From the NCBI GenBank assembly GCA_964586455.1, contig CAZPHV010000009.1, positions 1 through 64,000 on the forward strand: 64,000 bases of DNA, read 5' to 3'. Source of the stretch: Aquimonas sp964586455 (GTDB taxonomy: Bacteria; Pseudomonadota; Gammaproteobacteria; Xanthomonadales; Xanthomonadaceae). The notes under the pieces were generated by a model. That model was not told where the DNA came from and made no database searches. It saw only the letters and a program-made list of their open reading frames with translations. The translations under genes were made by a program, and so were the position numbers. This document shows positions 31,468 to 40,770 of this stretch, in pieces; positions within the stretch are counted from its first letter, which is position 1; every line of letters begins with the position of its first letter.

Positions 31468-31935
31468 TCAGGAATCGAAGCTGCCGCGGAACAGGGATTC
31501 ATCTCGCGAGGTGTCGGCTGAGCTTTCAAAGGACACCGAGCTGATGCGATCGGAGCCTTGCACGGCGTCCTGCACCACAGCGTCGTCCATGCCCTGCGGC
31601 CCAAGGCCCGGGCGCAGGCCAAAGGCGACGACGGCAGCCAGCGCGAACGATGCCGCAAGGGCCGCCCACAGCGGGCGCTGACGCAGCACAGGACGACGCA
31701 GGCTGCGAACCTCCCGCTGCAACTCGTCAACATCACTGCGCAAGCTGGCAAGGGTACGGAGAACGGCTGCTTGAGCGGGGTTCGCCGCCGCAAGGCTGAG
31801 CGTCTCATCGCGGGATTCACGACTGCCAACGCCTTCGAGCGCGGACAACAAGGCCTCGGCCTCGGCCGCAGGCGACTGCGCCATGGCGGCGCGGTAGAGC
31901 TCGGCAAGTCGGCGGGGGGCGGCGGCGTCAGTCAT
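31468..31935 (-). CDS. Probable anti-sigma factor, single-pass membrane protein
   Basis: 155 aa. Alanine-rich N-terminus, a short coiled coil (LASLRSDVDELQREVRSLRR), one transmembrane helix (LWAALAASFALAAVVAFGL) and a Ser/Asp-rich periplasmic tail. It overlaps the sigma-like gene by eight bases (31928-31935). No known family named; the partner role is inferred from coupling and topology. Confidence 0.65.
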   Translation of the reverse strand: MTDAAAPRRLAELYRAAMAQSPAAEAEALLSALEGVGSRESRDETLSLAAANPAQAAVLRTLASLRSDVDELQREVRSLRRPVLRQRPLWAALAASFALAAVVAFGLRPGLGPQGMDDAVVQDAVQGSDRISSVSFESSADTSRDESLFRGSFDS

Positions 31936-32470
31936 CGAAGTTGTCCAGTCCAAGCGCCGCGAGGCGCAGCTTGATTTCGTTCAACCCGCGGTACACCAGC
32001 TTGCGGGCTGCGTCCAGAGTGAGATCGGTCAGGTCGGCGATCTCCTGCAGGGAATACCCCTGCAGATAGAGCTGCAGTGGCAGGCGGCGCCGCGGTGGCA
32101 GCGCCTGCATACACGCCCGCAGATGCTCGACGTTCTGGGCGTCGATCGTGCTGCGGTCGGGCCCATGGCCCAGCCCCGGAAGATCGACCATGCCTTCTTC
32201 CGTTTCCGGAAGGGCCTCGGTGGGGCGCACCTGGGCGCGTCGCACCGCATCGACCAGGGCACTGGCCACCGTTCTCTGGATATAAGACGCAGGAAGTTCG
32301 GCGTTTGGGTCACGCTCAAGCGTTTTCCACAGCCGGATGCGCACCTCCTGCTCCACGTCCTCGGGGTCAATTCCGTGCTGATTCAATCGGTTGGACTCGA
32401 TCTGAGCGCGCACACGCGCCCCGAACTTGGCCAGCAACGCCTCCAGCCGGGCTTTGAGATCAGCCTGCAT
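31928..32470 (-). CDS. ECF-like sigma factor
   Basis: 180 aa. Region 2-like helix (GIDPEDVEQEVRIRLWKTL, PASYIQRTVASALVDAVRRAQ) and region 4 helix-turn-helix (LPPRRRLPLQLYLQGYSLQEIADLTDLTLDAARKLVYRGLNEIKLRL). Ends next to the anti-sigma-like gene and begins 3 bp after the glycosyltransferase stop on the same strand. Regulon unknown. Confidence 0.8.
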   Translation of the reverse strand: MQADLKARLEALLAKFGARVRAQIESNRLNQHGIDPEDVEQEVRIRLWKTLERDPNAELPASYIQRTVASALVDAVRRAQVRPTEALPETEEGMVDLPGLGHGPDRSTIDAQNVEHLRACMQALPPRRRLPLQLYLQGYSLQEIADLTDLTLDAARKLVYRGLNEIKLRLAALGLDNFDD

Positions 32471-32473
32471 GGC

Positions 32474-33547
32474 TCAGGCGCGAGCGCCGGACCGGGCGGG
32501 GGCGTCTTCGAACGCGGCAGACGACGTCGGCCGCAGCGCGCTGCCGATCAACGCGGTTTCGATGAGATACAGCGGGCGCTGCTTCGCTTCTATGTACAGC
32601 CGGCCGAGGTACTCGCCGATCACGCCCAGCGCCATCAGCTGCAAACCGCCAAGAAAGAGCACCACCGTCATCAGCGAGGGATAACCGGCAACCGGATCAC
32701 CCCACAGCAGTGTCTTGGCGATGATTGCCACGCCGAACACGAAGGCCGCCAGCGCGGCCAGGCCGCCGGCATAGGTGCCGATCCGCAGCGGCACGGTACT
32801 GAACGAGGTGATGCCCTCGATCGCGAAGTTCCACAGCTTCCAGTAGTTGAACTTGCTGGTGCCGAGGTGGCGCGGGTCGCGGTGGTAGCCGATCGAGCAC
32901 TGGCGAAAACCCACCCACGCAAACAGGCCTTTCATGAACCTGTGGCGCTCACGCACCCGCCTGAGCGCATCCAGCGCAGTCCGCGAGAGCAGGCGGAAAT
33001 CGCCGGTATCGCGCGGCACCGGAGTCGAGGAAAGCCGCTCCATCAGCCGGTAGAAGCCTGCCGCGGTGAAGCGCTTCAGCCAGCTTTCGCCCTCGCGTTC
33101 GAGACGGGTGCCGTAGACCACGTCAAAACCATCGCGCCAGCGCGCCACGAAGTCAGCGATGAGCTCTGGCGGATCCTGCAGGTCGGCATCAATCACCACC
33201 GCCGCGTCGGCATCTACGGCGTCCAGGCCTGCGGTGAGCGCCAGCTCCTTGCCGAAGTTGCGCGACAGGCGAAGGGCGCCGCAGTGCGGATCCTGCGCGA
33301 CCAGATCCTGCATCACCGCCCACGTGGCGTCGCGACTGCCATCGTCGACGTACAGGATTCCGGCATCGATGCCTTCGATCGCGTCGAGCGCAGCCCGGGC
33401 GCGCATGTGAAACGCGCGCAGACCCTCACCTTCGTTATAGGCGGGCACTACTACGGTCAGAGACGGGCTCACAGGCGGACTCGTTCCGGCATCGGTCGAT
33501 CGGGCGCGCATGCTAGCAGGCCGGCAATCATGAAGGCCGGCAGTCAT
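32474..33547 (-). CDS. Family 2 glycosyltransferase (DPM1/GtrB-like)
   Basis: 357 aa. N-terminal GT-A domain: LTVVVPAYNEGEG, YVDDGSRDATW, RNFGKELALTAGL, VVIDADLQDPPEL (metal-binding DxD-type) and RDTGDFRLLSR. Two C-terminal membrane helices (LAALAAFVFGVAIIAKTLLW; LMTVVLFLGGLQLMALGVIGEYLG) then EAKQRPLYLIE, as in undecaprenyl-phosphate sugar transferases. The ATG at 33547 overlaps the mtgA stop (ATGA); a second ATG at 33511 is closer to the conserved domain. Probably loads a sugar on a lipid carrier. Confidence 0.87.
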   Translation of the reverse strand: MTAGLHDCRPASMRARSTDAGTSPPVSPSLTVVVPAYNEGEGLRAFHMRARAALDAIEGIDAGILYVDDGSRDATWAVMQDLVAQDPHCGALRLSRNFGKELALTAGLDAVDADAAVVIDADLQDPPELIADFVARWRDGFDVVYGTRLEREGESWLKRFTAAGFYRLMERLSSTPVPRDTGDFRLLSRTALDALRRVRERHRFMKGLFAWVGFRQCSIGYHRDPRHLGTSKFNYWKLWNFAIEGITSFSTVPLRIGTYAGGLAALAAFVFGVAIIAKTLLWGDPVAGYPSLMTVVLFLGGLQLMALGVIGEYLGRLYIEAKQRPLYLIETALIGSALRPTSSAAFEDAPARSGARA

Positions 33548-34287
33548 GGCACGCCGCAGCAGTCCTGCAGGTAGCCCGGGCCGCCGAGCTGACGGACCTG
33601 TTGCTGCACCCAGGCCGCGCGCCGTTGCAGCGCCGGTGAGGGGCGCACGGGGTTGTAGCGTCGTGGCGATGGCAGCACCACGGCGAGCCGCGCTGCCTCG
33701 GCGGCACTCAGCGCGGACGCCGGCTTGCCATACCAATGCTGGGCCGCCGCTTCCGCGCCGTACACGCCGGGCGCGAACTCGGCGAGGTTCAGGTGCATTT
33801 CCAGAATCCGCCGCTTCGGCCACAGGCCCTCGATCAGTACGGTGAACCCGACTTCCAGCCCCTTGCGCGGCCAGCTCGACCTTTCCCACAGAAACAGGTT
33901 CTTGGCGACCTGCTGGCTCAGCGTGCTGGCGCCGCGGCGCCGACCGCCCTCGCGCGCTTCGTCGAGCGCGCTGCGAATGGCCTCGACATCGAAACCGGAG
34001 TGTTCGGGAAAACGCTGATCCTCGGCAGCCACCACCGCGATCGCCAACTGCGGGGAGATCGCCTCGATCGGCTGCCAGCGGTGCGCTGGCCAACTTCCAT
34101 GTTCGATCCGGTAGATAAGCATGAAGGCCGAACCGGGCGGATCGATCCAGCGCAGGGCCAACACAACGAGCACCGGCAGCAGGACCGTCGCCAATGCGGC
34201 CAAGCCGAGCCGGCGCAGCCACGGGCGCCGACGGCGCGCTTGCGGCCGCCGGCGGGCGTCCCCATAGTTGCGGGCTGATTTTTTCAT
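33544..34287 (-). CDS. mtgA: Monofunctional peptidoglycan glycosyltransferase
   Basis: 247 aa. GT51 enzyme polymerising lipid II. Single N-terminal membrane anchor (LGLAALATVLLPVLVVLAL), catalytic Glu89 in AAEDQRFPEHSGFD, RRGASTLSQQVAKNLFLW and KRRILEMHLNLAEF all present. Arg-rich cytosolic tip. Divergent from hslO with only 12 bp between start codons, so their promoters must overlap the opposite coding sequence. Confidence 0.95.
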   Translation of the reverse strand: MKKSARNYGDARRRPQARRRRPWLRRLGLAALATVLLPVLVVLALRWIDPPGSAFMLIYRIEHGSWPAHRWQPIEAISPQLAIAVVAAEDQRFPEHSGFDVEAIRSALDEAREGGRRRGASTLSQQVAKNLFLWERSSWPRKGLEVGFTVLIEGLWPKRRILEMHLNLAEFAPGVYGAEAAAQHWYGKPASALSAAEAARLAVVLPSPRRYNPVRPSPALQRRAAWVQQQVRQLGGPGYLQDCCGVP

Positions 34288-34299
34288 GGCGGCATCCTA

Positions 34300-35223
34300 A
34301 TGGCATCCGACGAATCGACCCCGCTGGCAAGCGACGAAGCCGGTCTGCTCAGCCGCTTTCTGCTCGAGCGCAGCGGCCTGCGCGGCGTGCATGTCCGCCT
34401 TGACGAGGCCTGGCGCAGCATCCGCGAGCGGGCCTCGTATCCGGACGCGGTGGCCAGCCTGTTGGGCGAAGCCTGTGCAGCGGCGGCCCTGTTCACCGGT
34501 CACGTCAAGGTCGACGGCCGGCTGTCCATCCAGTTGCGCGGCAGCGGCGCGCTGCGCACGGTGTTCGTCGAGTGCACCTCAGCCGGCAGCCTGCGCGGCC
34601 TGGCGCGCTACGAGCCGCCCCTGCCCGAGCCGCTGGACCCGCGCCACTTCGGTGAGGACGCGATGCTCGCCATCACCATCGAGAGCGCCCTCGGCGAAGG
34701 CCGTGAGCCGCAGCGCTATCAGGGCCTGGTAGGGCTCGATGCTGACAGCCTCGGCGCCGCCTTCGAAGGCTACTTCAGCCAGTCCGAGCAGCTGCCGACA
34801 CGGATCCTGCTGGCGGCCGACGGCGAGCGTGCCTGCGGCCTGATCCTGCAGCAGCTGCCCGGCGCGAGCGCAAGCGACGAGGCGGACGCCGACGCATGGC
34901 CACGCGCGCAGGCCCTGTTCGACACGCTGGGCCGCGACGAGCTGCTGGCCCTGCCGCCCGAAACTCTGCTCTACCGCCTGTTTCACGAAGAGGGCGTGCG
35001 CCTGGTGGCGCAGAAGCCGCTGCGCTTTGGATGTTCCTGCTCGCGTGCGCGGGTCGGCGCCATGTTGCTCTCGCTAGGCCGTGAAGAGGCCTTCGACTCG
35101 CTGCAGGACGGTCGGGTCGAGGTGATCTGCGAGTTCTGCGGCCAGCACTACCACTTCGACCCCGTGGATCTGGAACAGCTGTTTGCCGGCGGCGGCAGCG
35201 GCGAAGCCGGTACGGTGCAGTAG
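34300..35223 (+). CDS. hslO: Redox-regulated chaperone Hsp33
   Basis: 307 aa. Holdase activated by oxidation and unfolding. The C-terminal zinc centre has CSC (FGCSCSRAR) and CEFC (VICEFCGQHYHF). N-terminal substrate domain includes EACAAAALFTGHVKVDGRLSIQLRG and PTRILLAADGERACGLILQQLPG. ATG at 34300. Full length for the family. Confidence 0.95.
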   Translation: MASDESTPLASDEAGLLSRFLLERSGLRGVHVRLDEAWRSIRERASYPDAVASLLGEACAAAALFTGHVKVDGRLSIQLRGSGALRTVFVECTSAGSLRGLARYEPPLPEPLDPRHFGEDAMLAITIESALGEGREPQRYQGLVGLDADSLGAAFEGYFSQSEQLPTRILLAADGERACGLILQQLPGASASDEADADAWPRAQALFDTLGRDELLALPPETLLYRLFHEEGVRLVAQKPLRFGCSCSRARVGAMLLSLGREEAFDSLQDGRVEVICEFCGQHYHFDPVDLEQLFAGGGSGEAGTVQ

Positions 35224-35446
35224 CAGCTTCCGGGAAGGTGGATTCAGGGCCGGCAGGGGCCTCTCTTGGCAGTGGCACGGGTCGCGCCTGTTGCGCGGCC
35301 CCCGGGCCGACCCGGGAACGGGTGACGCGCCACGTTCACCCGATGCCCACCCGCGTTCCCGCTTGTTCCCAAGACCCCACTTAAAGGCTATTGCTCCGGC
35401 TGCACCTGCAACCGAGACTGCAGTCTTTAGGCCTTGGGGGCTTTCG

Positions 35447-38400
35447 ATGTCCTTGTTCCGATTTCCGGCCCGGGTTGCCGGCTGTGTGCTTCTGCTTGCA
35501 TGTGGGTCTGTGTATGCCGCCGAAGGCTGGTATCGGGATCCGGCCCTACATGGCGACACGGTGGTGTTTACCGCCGAGGGCGACCTCTGGAAGGTCGGTG
35601 TCGGCGGCGGGCTGGCGCAGCGCCTGACCACCCACCCGGCTGAAGAATCGCAGGCAGCGCTGTCGCCGGATGGGCGCACGATCGCTTTCGTAGCGAGCTA
35701 CGAGGGCGCGCCCGAGGTGTATGCGATGGCGCTGTCCGGCGGCGAGCCGAAGCGTCTGTCTTTCGAGAATGCGCGCGTCTGGGTGCAGGGCTTTGCCCCG
35801 GATGGGCGTGTGGTCTATGCCAGCGAGGCGACGGTGGGGCCGTCGTGGATGCGCGTGCTGCGTCTGGTCGACCCCGTCAGTGGCACCACCGAGACCCTGC
35901 CGCTGGCGGATGCGCGCGAGGCGGCCTTCGATGCCGAGCGCGGCCAGCTTTACTTCACCCGCTTCGGGCTGGCTGTGACCCACGACAACGCCCGCGACTA
36001 TGCCGGTGGAGCAGCCGCCCAGCTGTGGCGCTGGCAACTGGGCTCGCAAGAAGAGGCCGTGCGACTGACACCGGGCGGCCTGCAGGAGCCGCAGCGACCG
36101 CTGTTCGGCGCGCAGGGCCTGCTGCTGCTTGGGGAACACGAGGGTCGCGTGAACCTGTGGGGCTGGGACGGCAACCGCGACGCGCAGGCGCTCACTCGCC
36201 ACACCGACTTCGACGTGCGCAAACCCAGCCTGCATGGCGGTCGGGTGGTCTACCAGCACGGCGCCGACCTGCGCCTGTTGGACCTCGCCGCGGGCAGCGA
36301 TACGCGCATCCCGATCCAGCTGGGCTCAGACCTCACCCAGAGCCGCGAGCGCCATCTCGCTGAGCCACTCAAGTACCTGCAGAGCGCGAGCCTGGCCGGA
36401 GACGGCAGCCGGGTGGTGCTGTCGGCGCGCGGACGCGGCGTGATCGCCGGTCTGGAACAGCTTCGGCGGATCGACCTCGCCGTGCCGGCCGGGGCGCGCC
36501 TGCGCGAGGCGGTGCTGTCAAAAGACGGTCGTCACGTGCATGCGATCACCGACGTCGATGGCCGCAGCGAAATCTGGCGCTATCCGGCCGACGGCAGCCC
36601 GGGCGGCCAAGCCCTGACCCGCGACGGCGACAGCCACCGCTTCCGCCTCTACCCCTCGCCCGACGGCCGCCTGCTGGCGCACACCGACAAGGCCGGCCGC
36701 CTGTTCCTGCTCGATCTTGTCAGCGGCCGCAACCGCGAGATCGACCACGCCGAGTTCGCACGCGACGACGCCTATGCCGAGGTCAACTGGTCGCCGGACA
36801 GCCGCCACCTCGCGGTGATCCGGGTCGACTCGGCGCGTCTGATCAACCAGCTCATCCTGATCGAGGCGAGCAGCGGCCGACGCGCCACCCTCAGCTCGGA
36901 CCGCTACCCCGTGGTCTCGGCGGCGTTCTCACGCGACCGCGCATTCCTCTATTTTCTGGCCAGCCGCAGCTACGCGAGCTCGGTGCCCGGGCCCTGGGGC
37001 GACCGCAACACCGGGCCCTTCTTCGACCGCCGCAACCGTTTGTATGCGCTGGCGCTGGACCCGCAGGCGCGCTTCCCCTTCGCACCGGCGACCGAGCTGG
37101 ACCCGGCGCCGGCCGATGCCGGCGACAGCAAGGAACCCAAGCCAGGCAAGAACCAGAACGTCGCCGCAGCGGCTGACATCGTCTGGGAAGGACTGAGCGA
37201 ACGCCTGTTCGAAGCGCCGCTGGCCGCCGGCAACTACAGCCAGCTCGCGGCCGACGACAAGCGCCTGTACTTCCTTGACCGCGACAGCGCGCCGAACAGC
37301 CAGGCGCTGCTGCGCACGCTGGCCATCGGCAATGCCCCACCCAAGCCCGAGACCTTCGCCACCGGGCTGGCCGGCTACGCACTGTCGGCCGAGGGCAAGC
37401 ACGTTCTTCTGCTCAAGGCCAAGGGTGAGAGTGGCGGCATCGGCGACCTGCTGATCGTCGAAGCCGGCGCCAAGGCCCCCGATGAGCTCGCCCGCGCCGG
37501 CGTTCGGCTGGGCGACTGGAAGCTGCCGAACGCACCGCGTGAGGAATGGCGGCAGATGTTCGAGGACGCCTGGCGCATGCACCGCGAATTCAGCTTCGAC
37601 CCGAACATGCGCGGCGTCGACTGGGACGACGTGCGCGCCCGCTTCGCGCCGCTGCTGCCGCGCGTGCAGGACCGCATCGAGCTCGACGACCTGCTCGGCC
37701 AGATGATTGCCGAAGTCGGTCTTCTGCATTCGCAGATCCGTCCGGGCGAGTACCGCACGGCGGCGGACGCGCCGGTGCCGGCAGGCCTGGGCGCGCAGAT
37801 CGGGGAGGACAGCGATGGGCTCTTCATCGAGCACATCTACCGAAGCGATCCCGAGCTGCCGTCTGAGCGCAGCCCGCTGGCCCAGCCGGGTGTGGACGCT
37901 CGCATCGGCGACCGCCTGCGCGCGGTCAACGGACGCCCCCTGAATTCACGCGCGCAGCTGGCACAGGCGCTGGCGAATCAGGCCGGCCAGCAGGTGCTGC
38001 TGCAGCTGCAGCGCGGCGCCGCCGCCGCGCATCGTGCCGTGGTGTTGCCGGTCCGTCTCGATCGCGAAGCGGCGCTGCGCTACAGCGACTGGGTCGAGGG
38101 TCGCCGTGTCCGCGTCAATGCCGCATCGAACGGCCGCATCGGCTACCTGCACCTGCGCGCAATGGGTCCGCAGGACATCGCCAGCTTCGTTCGCGAGTTC
38201 TACGCCCAGTTCGACCGTGAGGGCCTGATCGTCGACGTGCGCCGCAACCGCGGCGGCAATATCGACAGCTGGATCATCGAAAAGCTGCTGCGCCGCGCCT
38301 GGGCGTTCTGGCAGCCGCCGCGCGGCGCACCCTACGCGAACATGCAGCAGACCTTCCGCGGCCATCTCGCGGTGCTGACCGATGCGCTGACCTACTCCGA

Positions 38401-38761
38401 TGGCGAGACCTTCGCCGCCGGCGTGAAGGCCCTGCAGCTGGGGCCGGTGATCGGCACCCGCACGGCCGGCGCCGGTATCTGGCTGTCCGATCGCAATCGT
38501 CTGGTCGACGGCGGCACCGCGCGCGTGGCCGAATTCGGCCAGTTCGAAGTGGGCAGCGGGCGTTGGCTGATCGAAGGCCGCGGGGTTGCGCCCGACATCG
38601 AAATCGACAATCCGCCGTACTCCAGCTTCATGGGCGCGGATGCGCAGCTTGAAACCGCACTCATCGACATCGAGCGCCGCCTGCGTGAGGCGCCACTGCC
38701 GGCGTTGCGAGCGCAGCCGATTCCGCCGCGCGGCGAACACGGGCACGACGGCAGCCGTTGA
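35447..38761 (+). CDS. Secreted tricorn-like protease (S41)
   Basis: 1104 aa. Signal peptide about 1-25 (VAGCVLLLACGSVYAAEG). Two propeller-like halves with TolB/WD-type repeats (ALSPDGRTIAFVASYEG, WSPDSRHLAVIRV) are followed by a tricorn core domain (DAWRMHREFSFDPNMRGVDW), a PDZ domain at about 770-860 and the S41 catalytic domain (LIVDVRRNRGGNIDSW). The likely nucleophile is the Ser of TYSDGETFAAG. Bacterial tricorn homologues are exported, in contrast to the archaeal cytosolic enzyme. ATG 35447; earlier in-frame codons cover the intergenic region after hslO. Confidence 0.9.
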   Translation: MSLFRFPARVAGCVLLLACGSVYAAEGWYRDPALHGDTVVFTAEGDLWKVGVGGGLAQRLTTHPAEESQAALSPDGRTIAFVASYEGAPEVYAMALSGGEPKRLSFENARVWVQGFAPDGRVVYASEATVGPSWMRVLRLVDPVSGTTETLPLADAREAAFDAERGQLYFTRFGLAVTHDNARDYAGGAAAQLWRWQLGSQEEAVRLTPGGLQEPQRPLFGAQGLLLLGEHEGRVNLWGWDGNRDAQALTRHTDFDVRKPSLHGGRVVYQHGADLRLLDLAAGSDTRIPIQLGSDLTQSRERHLAEPLKYLQSASLAGDGSRVVLSARGRGVIAGLEQLRRIDLAVPAGARLREAVLSKDGRHVHAITDVDGRSEIWRYPADGSPGGQALTRDGDSHRFRLYPSPDGRLLAHTDKAGRLFLLDLVSGRNREIDHAEFARDDAYAEVNWSPDSRHLAVIRVDSARLINQLILIEASSGRRATLSSDRYPVVSAAFSRDRAFLYFLASRSYASSVPGPWGDRNTGPFFDRRNRLYALALDPQARFPFAPATELDPAPADAGDSKEPKPGKNQNVAAAADIVWEGLSERLFEAPLAAGNYSQLAADDKRLYFLDRDSAPNSQALLRTLAIGNAPPKPETFATGLAGYALSAEGKHVLLLKAKGESGGIGDLLIVEAGAKAPDELARAGVRLGDWKLPNAPREEWRQMFEDAWRMHREFSFDPNMRGVDWDDVRARFAPLLPRVQDRIELDDLLGQMIAEVGLLHSQIRPGEYRTAADAPVPAGLGAQIGEDSDGLFIEHIYRSDPELPSERSPLAQPGVDARIGDRLRAVNGRPLNSRAQLAQALANQAGQQVLLQLQRGAAAAHRAVVLPVRLDREAALRYSDWVEGRRVRVNAASNGRIGYLHLRAMGPQDIASFVREFYAQFDREGLIVDVRRNRGGNIDSWIIEKLLRRAWAFWQPPRGAPYANMQQTFRGHLAVLTDALTYSDGETFAAGVKALQLGPVIGTRTAGAGIWLSDRNRLVDGGTARVAEFGQFEVGSGRWLIEGRGVAPDIEIDNPPYSSFMGADAQLETALIDIERRLREAPLPALRAQPIPPRGEHGHDGSR

Positions 38762-38825
38762 GCCGGCCCCCGGCGCGGCGGCGCTTCGGAGCAGCGTGAC
38801 CGACTGCTAGCATGTCGCGCTGCGC

Positions 38826-40607
38826 ATGACTGCCTTGCCCCCCACCATCGACACACACGCAGCCGGCCCTCAGACCGTGTTGCCGCCGGAGAGCGTACGC
38901 GGGCGCAGCCTGCATGCGCGGGGCGTTGCCCTGCTCGCGGCCTTCGCCCTGCTGCCAAGCCTGCTGCTGTTCGGGGTGCTTCTGTGGAGTTATCTCGACA
39001 GCGCGCAGATACGCATCGGCAATGCGCTGGGTGCGGTCGCCGATGCGCTCGCGCTCGGCAGCAGCGGCTTGGTCGAACGTCATCTGACGGCGATCGAACT
39101 GGCGGCGCGCCTGCCATGGCTGGACATTGACAGCGAGACCGCCGAGCGCCGGCTGCGCCAGCTCTCGCAGCGCAATCCCGAACTGCGAACCCTGCTGGTT
39201 GCGGATCCGGAGGGCCGGATCGTCTCCCTGCAGCGGGAAGCAGAGAGCGCCGAGGCGCTCCGTAGCCGAATCGGCGCCTCGGTGGCTGACCGGGAATACT
39301 TCCGCGTGGCCTGGCTGGAACGCAGGCCCTTTCTGAGCGACGTGTTCGTCGGCCGGGGCTTGTGGAATGAGCCGGTGGTGGCGTTGTCAGCGCCGGTGCT
39401 GGACACCGCCGGCGAGCCGCTGGGCGTACTGCAGGCCACCTTGAACCTTGACGTCATACAGCGCCGACTCAGCCAGTTGCTCGATCGCGGTCGGCTCGGG
39501 CTGCTACTGGACAACTCGGGACAGGTCGTCTTCGCCAGCCCCGAACTCGGTCTGAAGCCTGGCGTAGCGATCGAAGCCGACACCCTGAGCGCAATCGCAG
39601 CCGTGGCGAAGTCCGATCAGCCGGACCTGATTGCGTTCGGCGACACGCGCTACTTCGCGATGGCCGAGACAACCGACTTCGGCTGGAGCGCGGTCGCGCT
39701 GCTGCCCGAGCCGGCCCTGACCGGAGTCCTCTGGGATGCGCTGCGGGTGGCCCTTCCGGTTGTACTGCTGTCCATGGTTGGCGTCTGGATCGCGGCTCAC
39801 TTCGGCGGGGTCTGGCTGACCCGGCCGGTACTGCATCTCAGTCAAGGCATTCGTCGCCTGCAGCCAGGGCTCGAGGTAGACCTCGGCGAAGCGCTGAGCC
39901 AGCGCTTGCCGCGCGAGCTGCAGCCCATCGCCAGCGAAGTCGAAGCACTGTGGCGGCGCGAGCGGGAGGCCTACGCCCAACTCGACGCGGCCCTGCGCGA
40001 GCGCGAACACGAGATCGAGCGGCGCACCTCGGCCCTGCGCCGGGCAGTGGCTGCGCTGCGCGACGAAAGCCGCACGGATCCCCTGACCGGCGTCGGCAAC
40101 TACCGCGCCTATCGGCAGGCCATCGAAGAGGCCTGGCAGCGTATCGCCGGCACCCACGGGGTCATGGCGGTGCTGCAGATCGATATCGACCACTTCAAGC
40201 AGTACAACGACAGCTACGGTCACCCGGCCGGCGACCTCTGCCTGCGCCGCATCGCCGAGCTGCTGCAGCGCGGGGCCCTCGAAAGCGGCGCCCAGCTCGC
40301 GCGCAGCGGCGGCGAAGAATTCTCGATGATCTTGGTCGGCGTTCCGATCGATCGCTGTATCGCCACGGCGCGCGAGCTGCTGGCGCGCGTCGAGGCGCTG
40401 GATCTGCCGCATGCGCGTGCGCCGAGTGGCAGGGTCACGCTGAGTGCCGGCCTGGCCTGGGGTGCATGGCAACCCGGCACCGGCCCCGAAGACATCATTT
40501 CGGCCGCCGACACCGCGCTGTACGCCGCCAAGAACGCCGGCCGCAATCGCCTGGAGCTGGCCCCATCCTCGAACTGGCAGATCGACTGGCCCGCTGCGCA
40601 ATCCTGA
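38826..40607 (+). CDS. Membrane-bound diguanylate cyclase
   Basis: 593 aa. TM1 near residues 37-57 (LLAAFALLPSLLLFGVLLW), a periplasmic dCache-like sensor, TM2 near 305-325 (VALPVVLLSMVGVWIAAHF), a HAMP-like linker and coiled coil, then a GGDEF domain with an intact SGGEEF at 494-499. The DESRTDPLTGVGNYRAY start and IDIDHFKQYNDSYGHPAGD metal site are also present. No RxxD inhibitory site is seen just upstream. Predicted to make c-di-GMP in response to a periplasmic ligand. Confidence 0.92.
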   Translation: MTALPPTIDTHAAGPQTVLPPESVRGRSLHARGVALLAAFALLPSLLLFGVLLWSYLDSAQIRIGNALGAVADALALGSSGLVERHLTAIELAARLPWLDIDSETAERRLRQLSQRNPELRTLLVADPEGRIVSLQREAESAEALRSRIGASVADREYFRVAWLERRPFLSDVFVGRGLWNEPVVALSAPVLDTAGEPLGVLQATLNLDVIQRRLSQLLDRGRLGLLLDNSGQVVFASPELGLKPGVAIEADTLSAIAAVAKSDQPDLIAFGDTRYFAMAETTDFGWSAVALLPEPALTGVLWDALRVALPVVLLSMVGVWIAAHFGGVWLTRPVLHLSQGIRRLQPGLEVDLGEALSQRLPRELQPIASEVEALWRREREAYAQLDAALREREHEIERRTSALRRAVAALRDESRTDPLTGVGNYRAYRQAIEEAWQRIAGTHGVMAVLQIDIDHFKQYNDSYGHPAGDLCLRRIAELLQRGALESGAQLARSGGEEFSMILVGVPIDRCIATARELLARVEALDLPHARAPSGRVTLSAGLAWGAWQPGTGPEDIISAADTALYAAKNAGRNRLELAPSSNWQIDWPAAQS

Positions 40608-40770
40608 CGCCTGTGCGTCGTCAGCATCGGGTTTCCAATGCCGCCGGATCGAGCTCAAAGGCCCGACTCGGTGGGTGACGCGTCCAGAACGCAGCCGACC
40701 AAAGTGCACTGCAGGATGCAGCGAGGCCGTTCGGTGCGTACATTAGTGGCTTCGCATATGAGCCTCCGCC

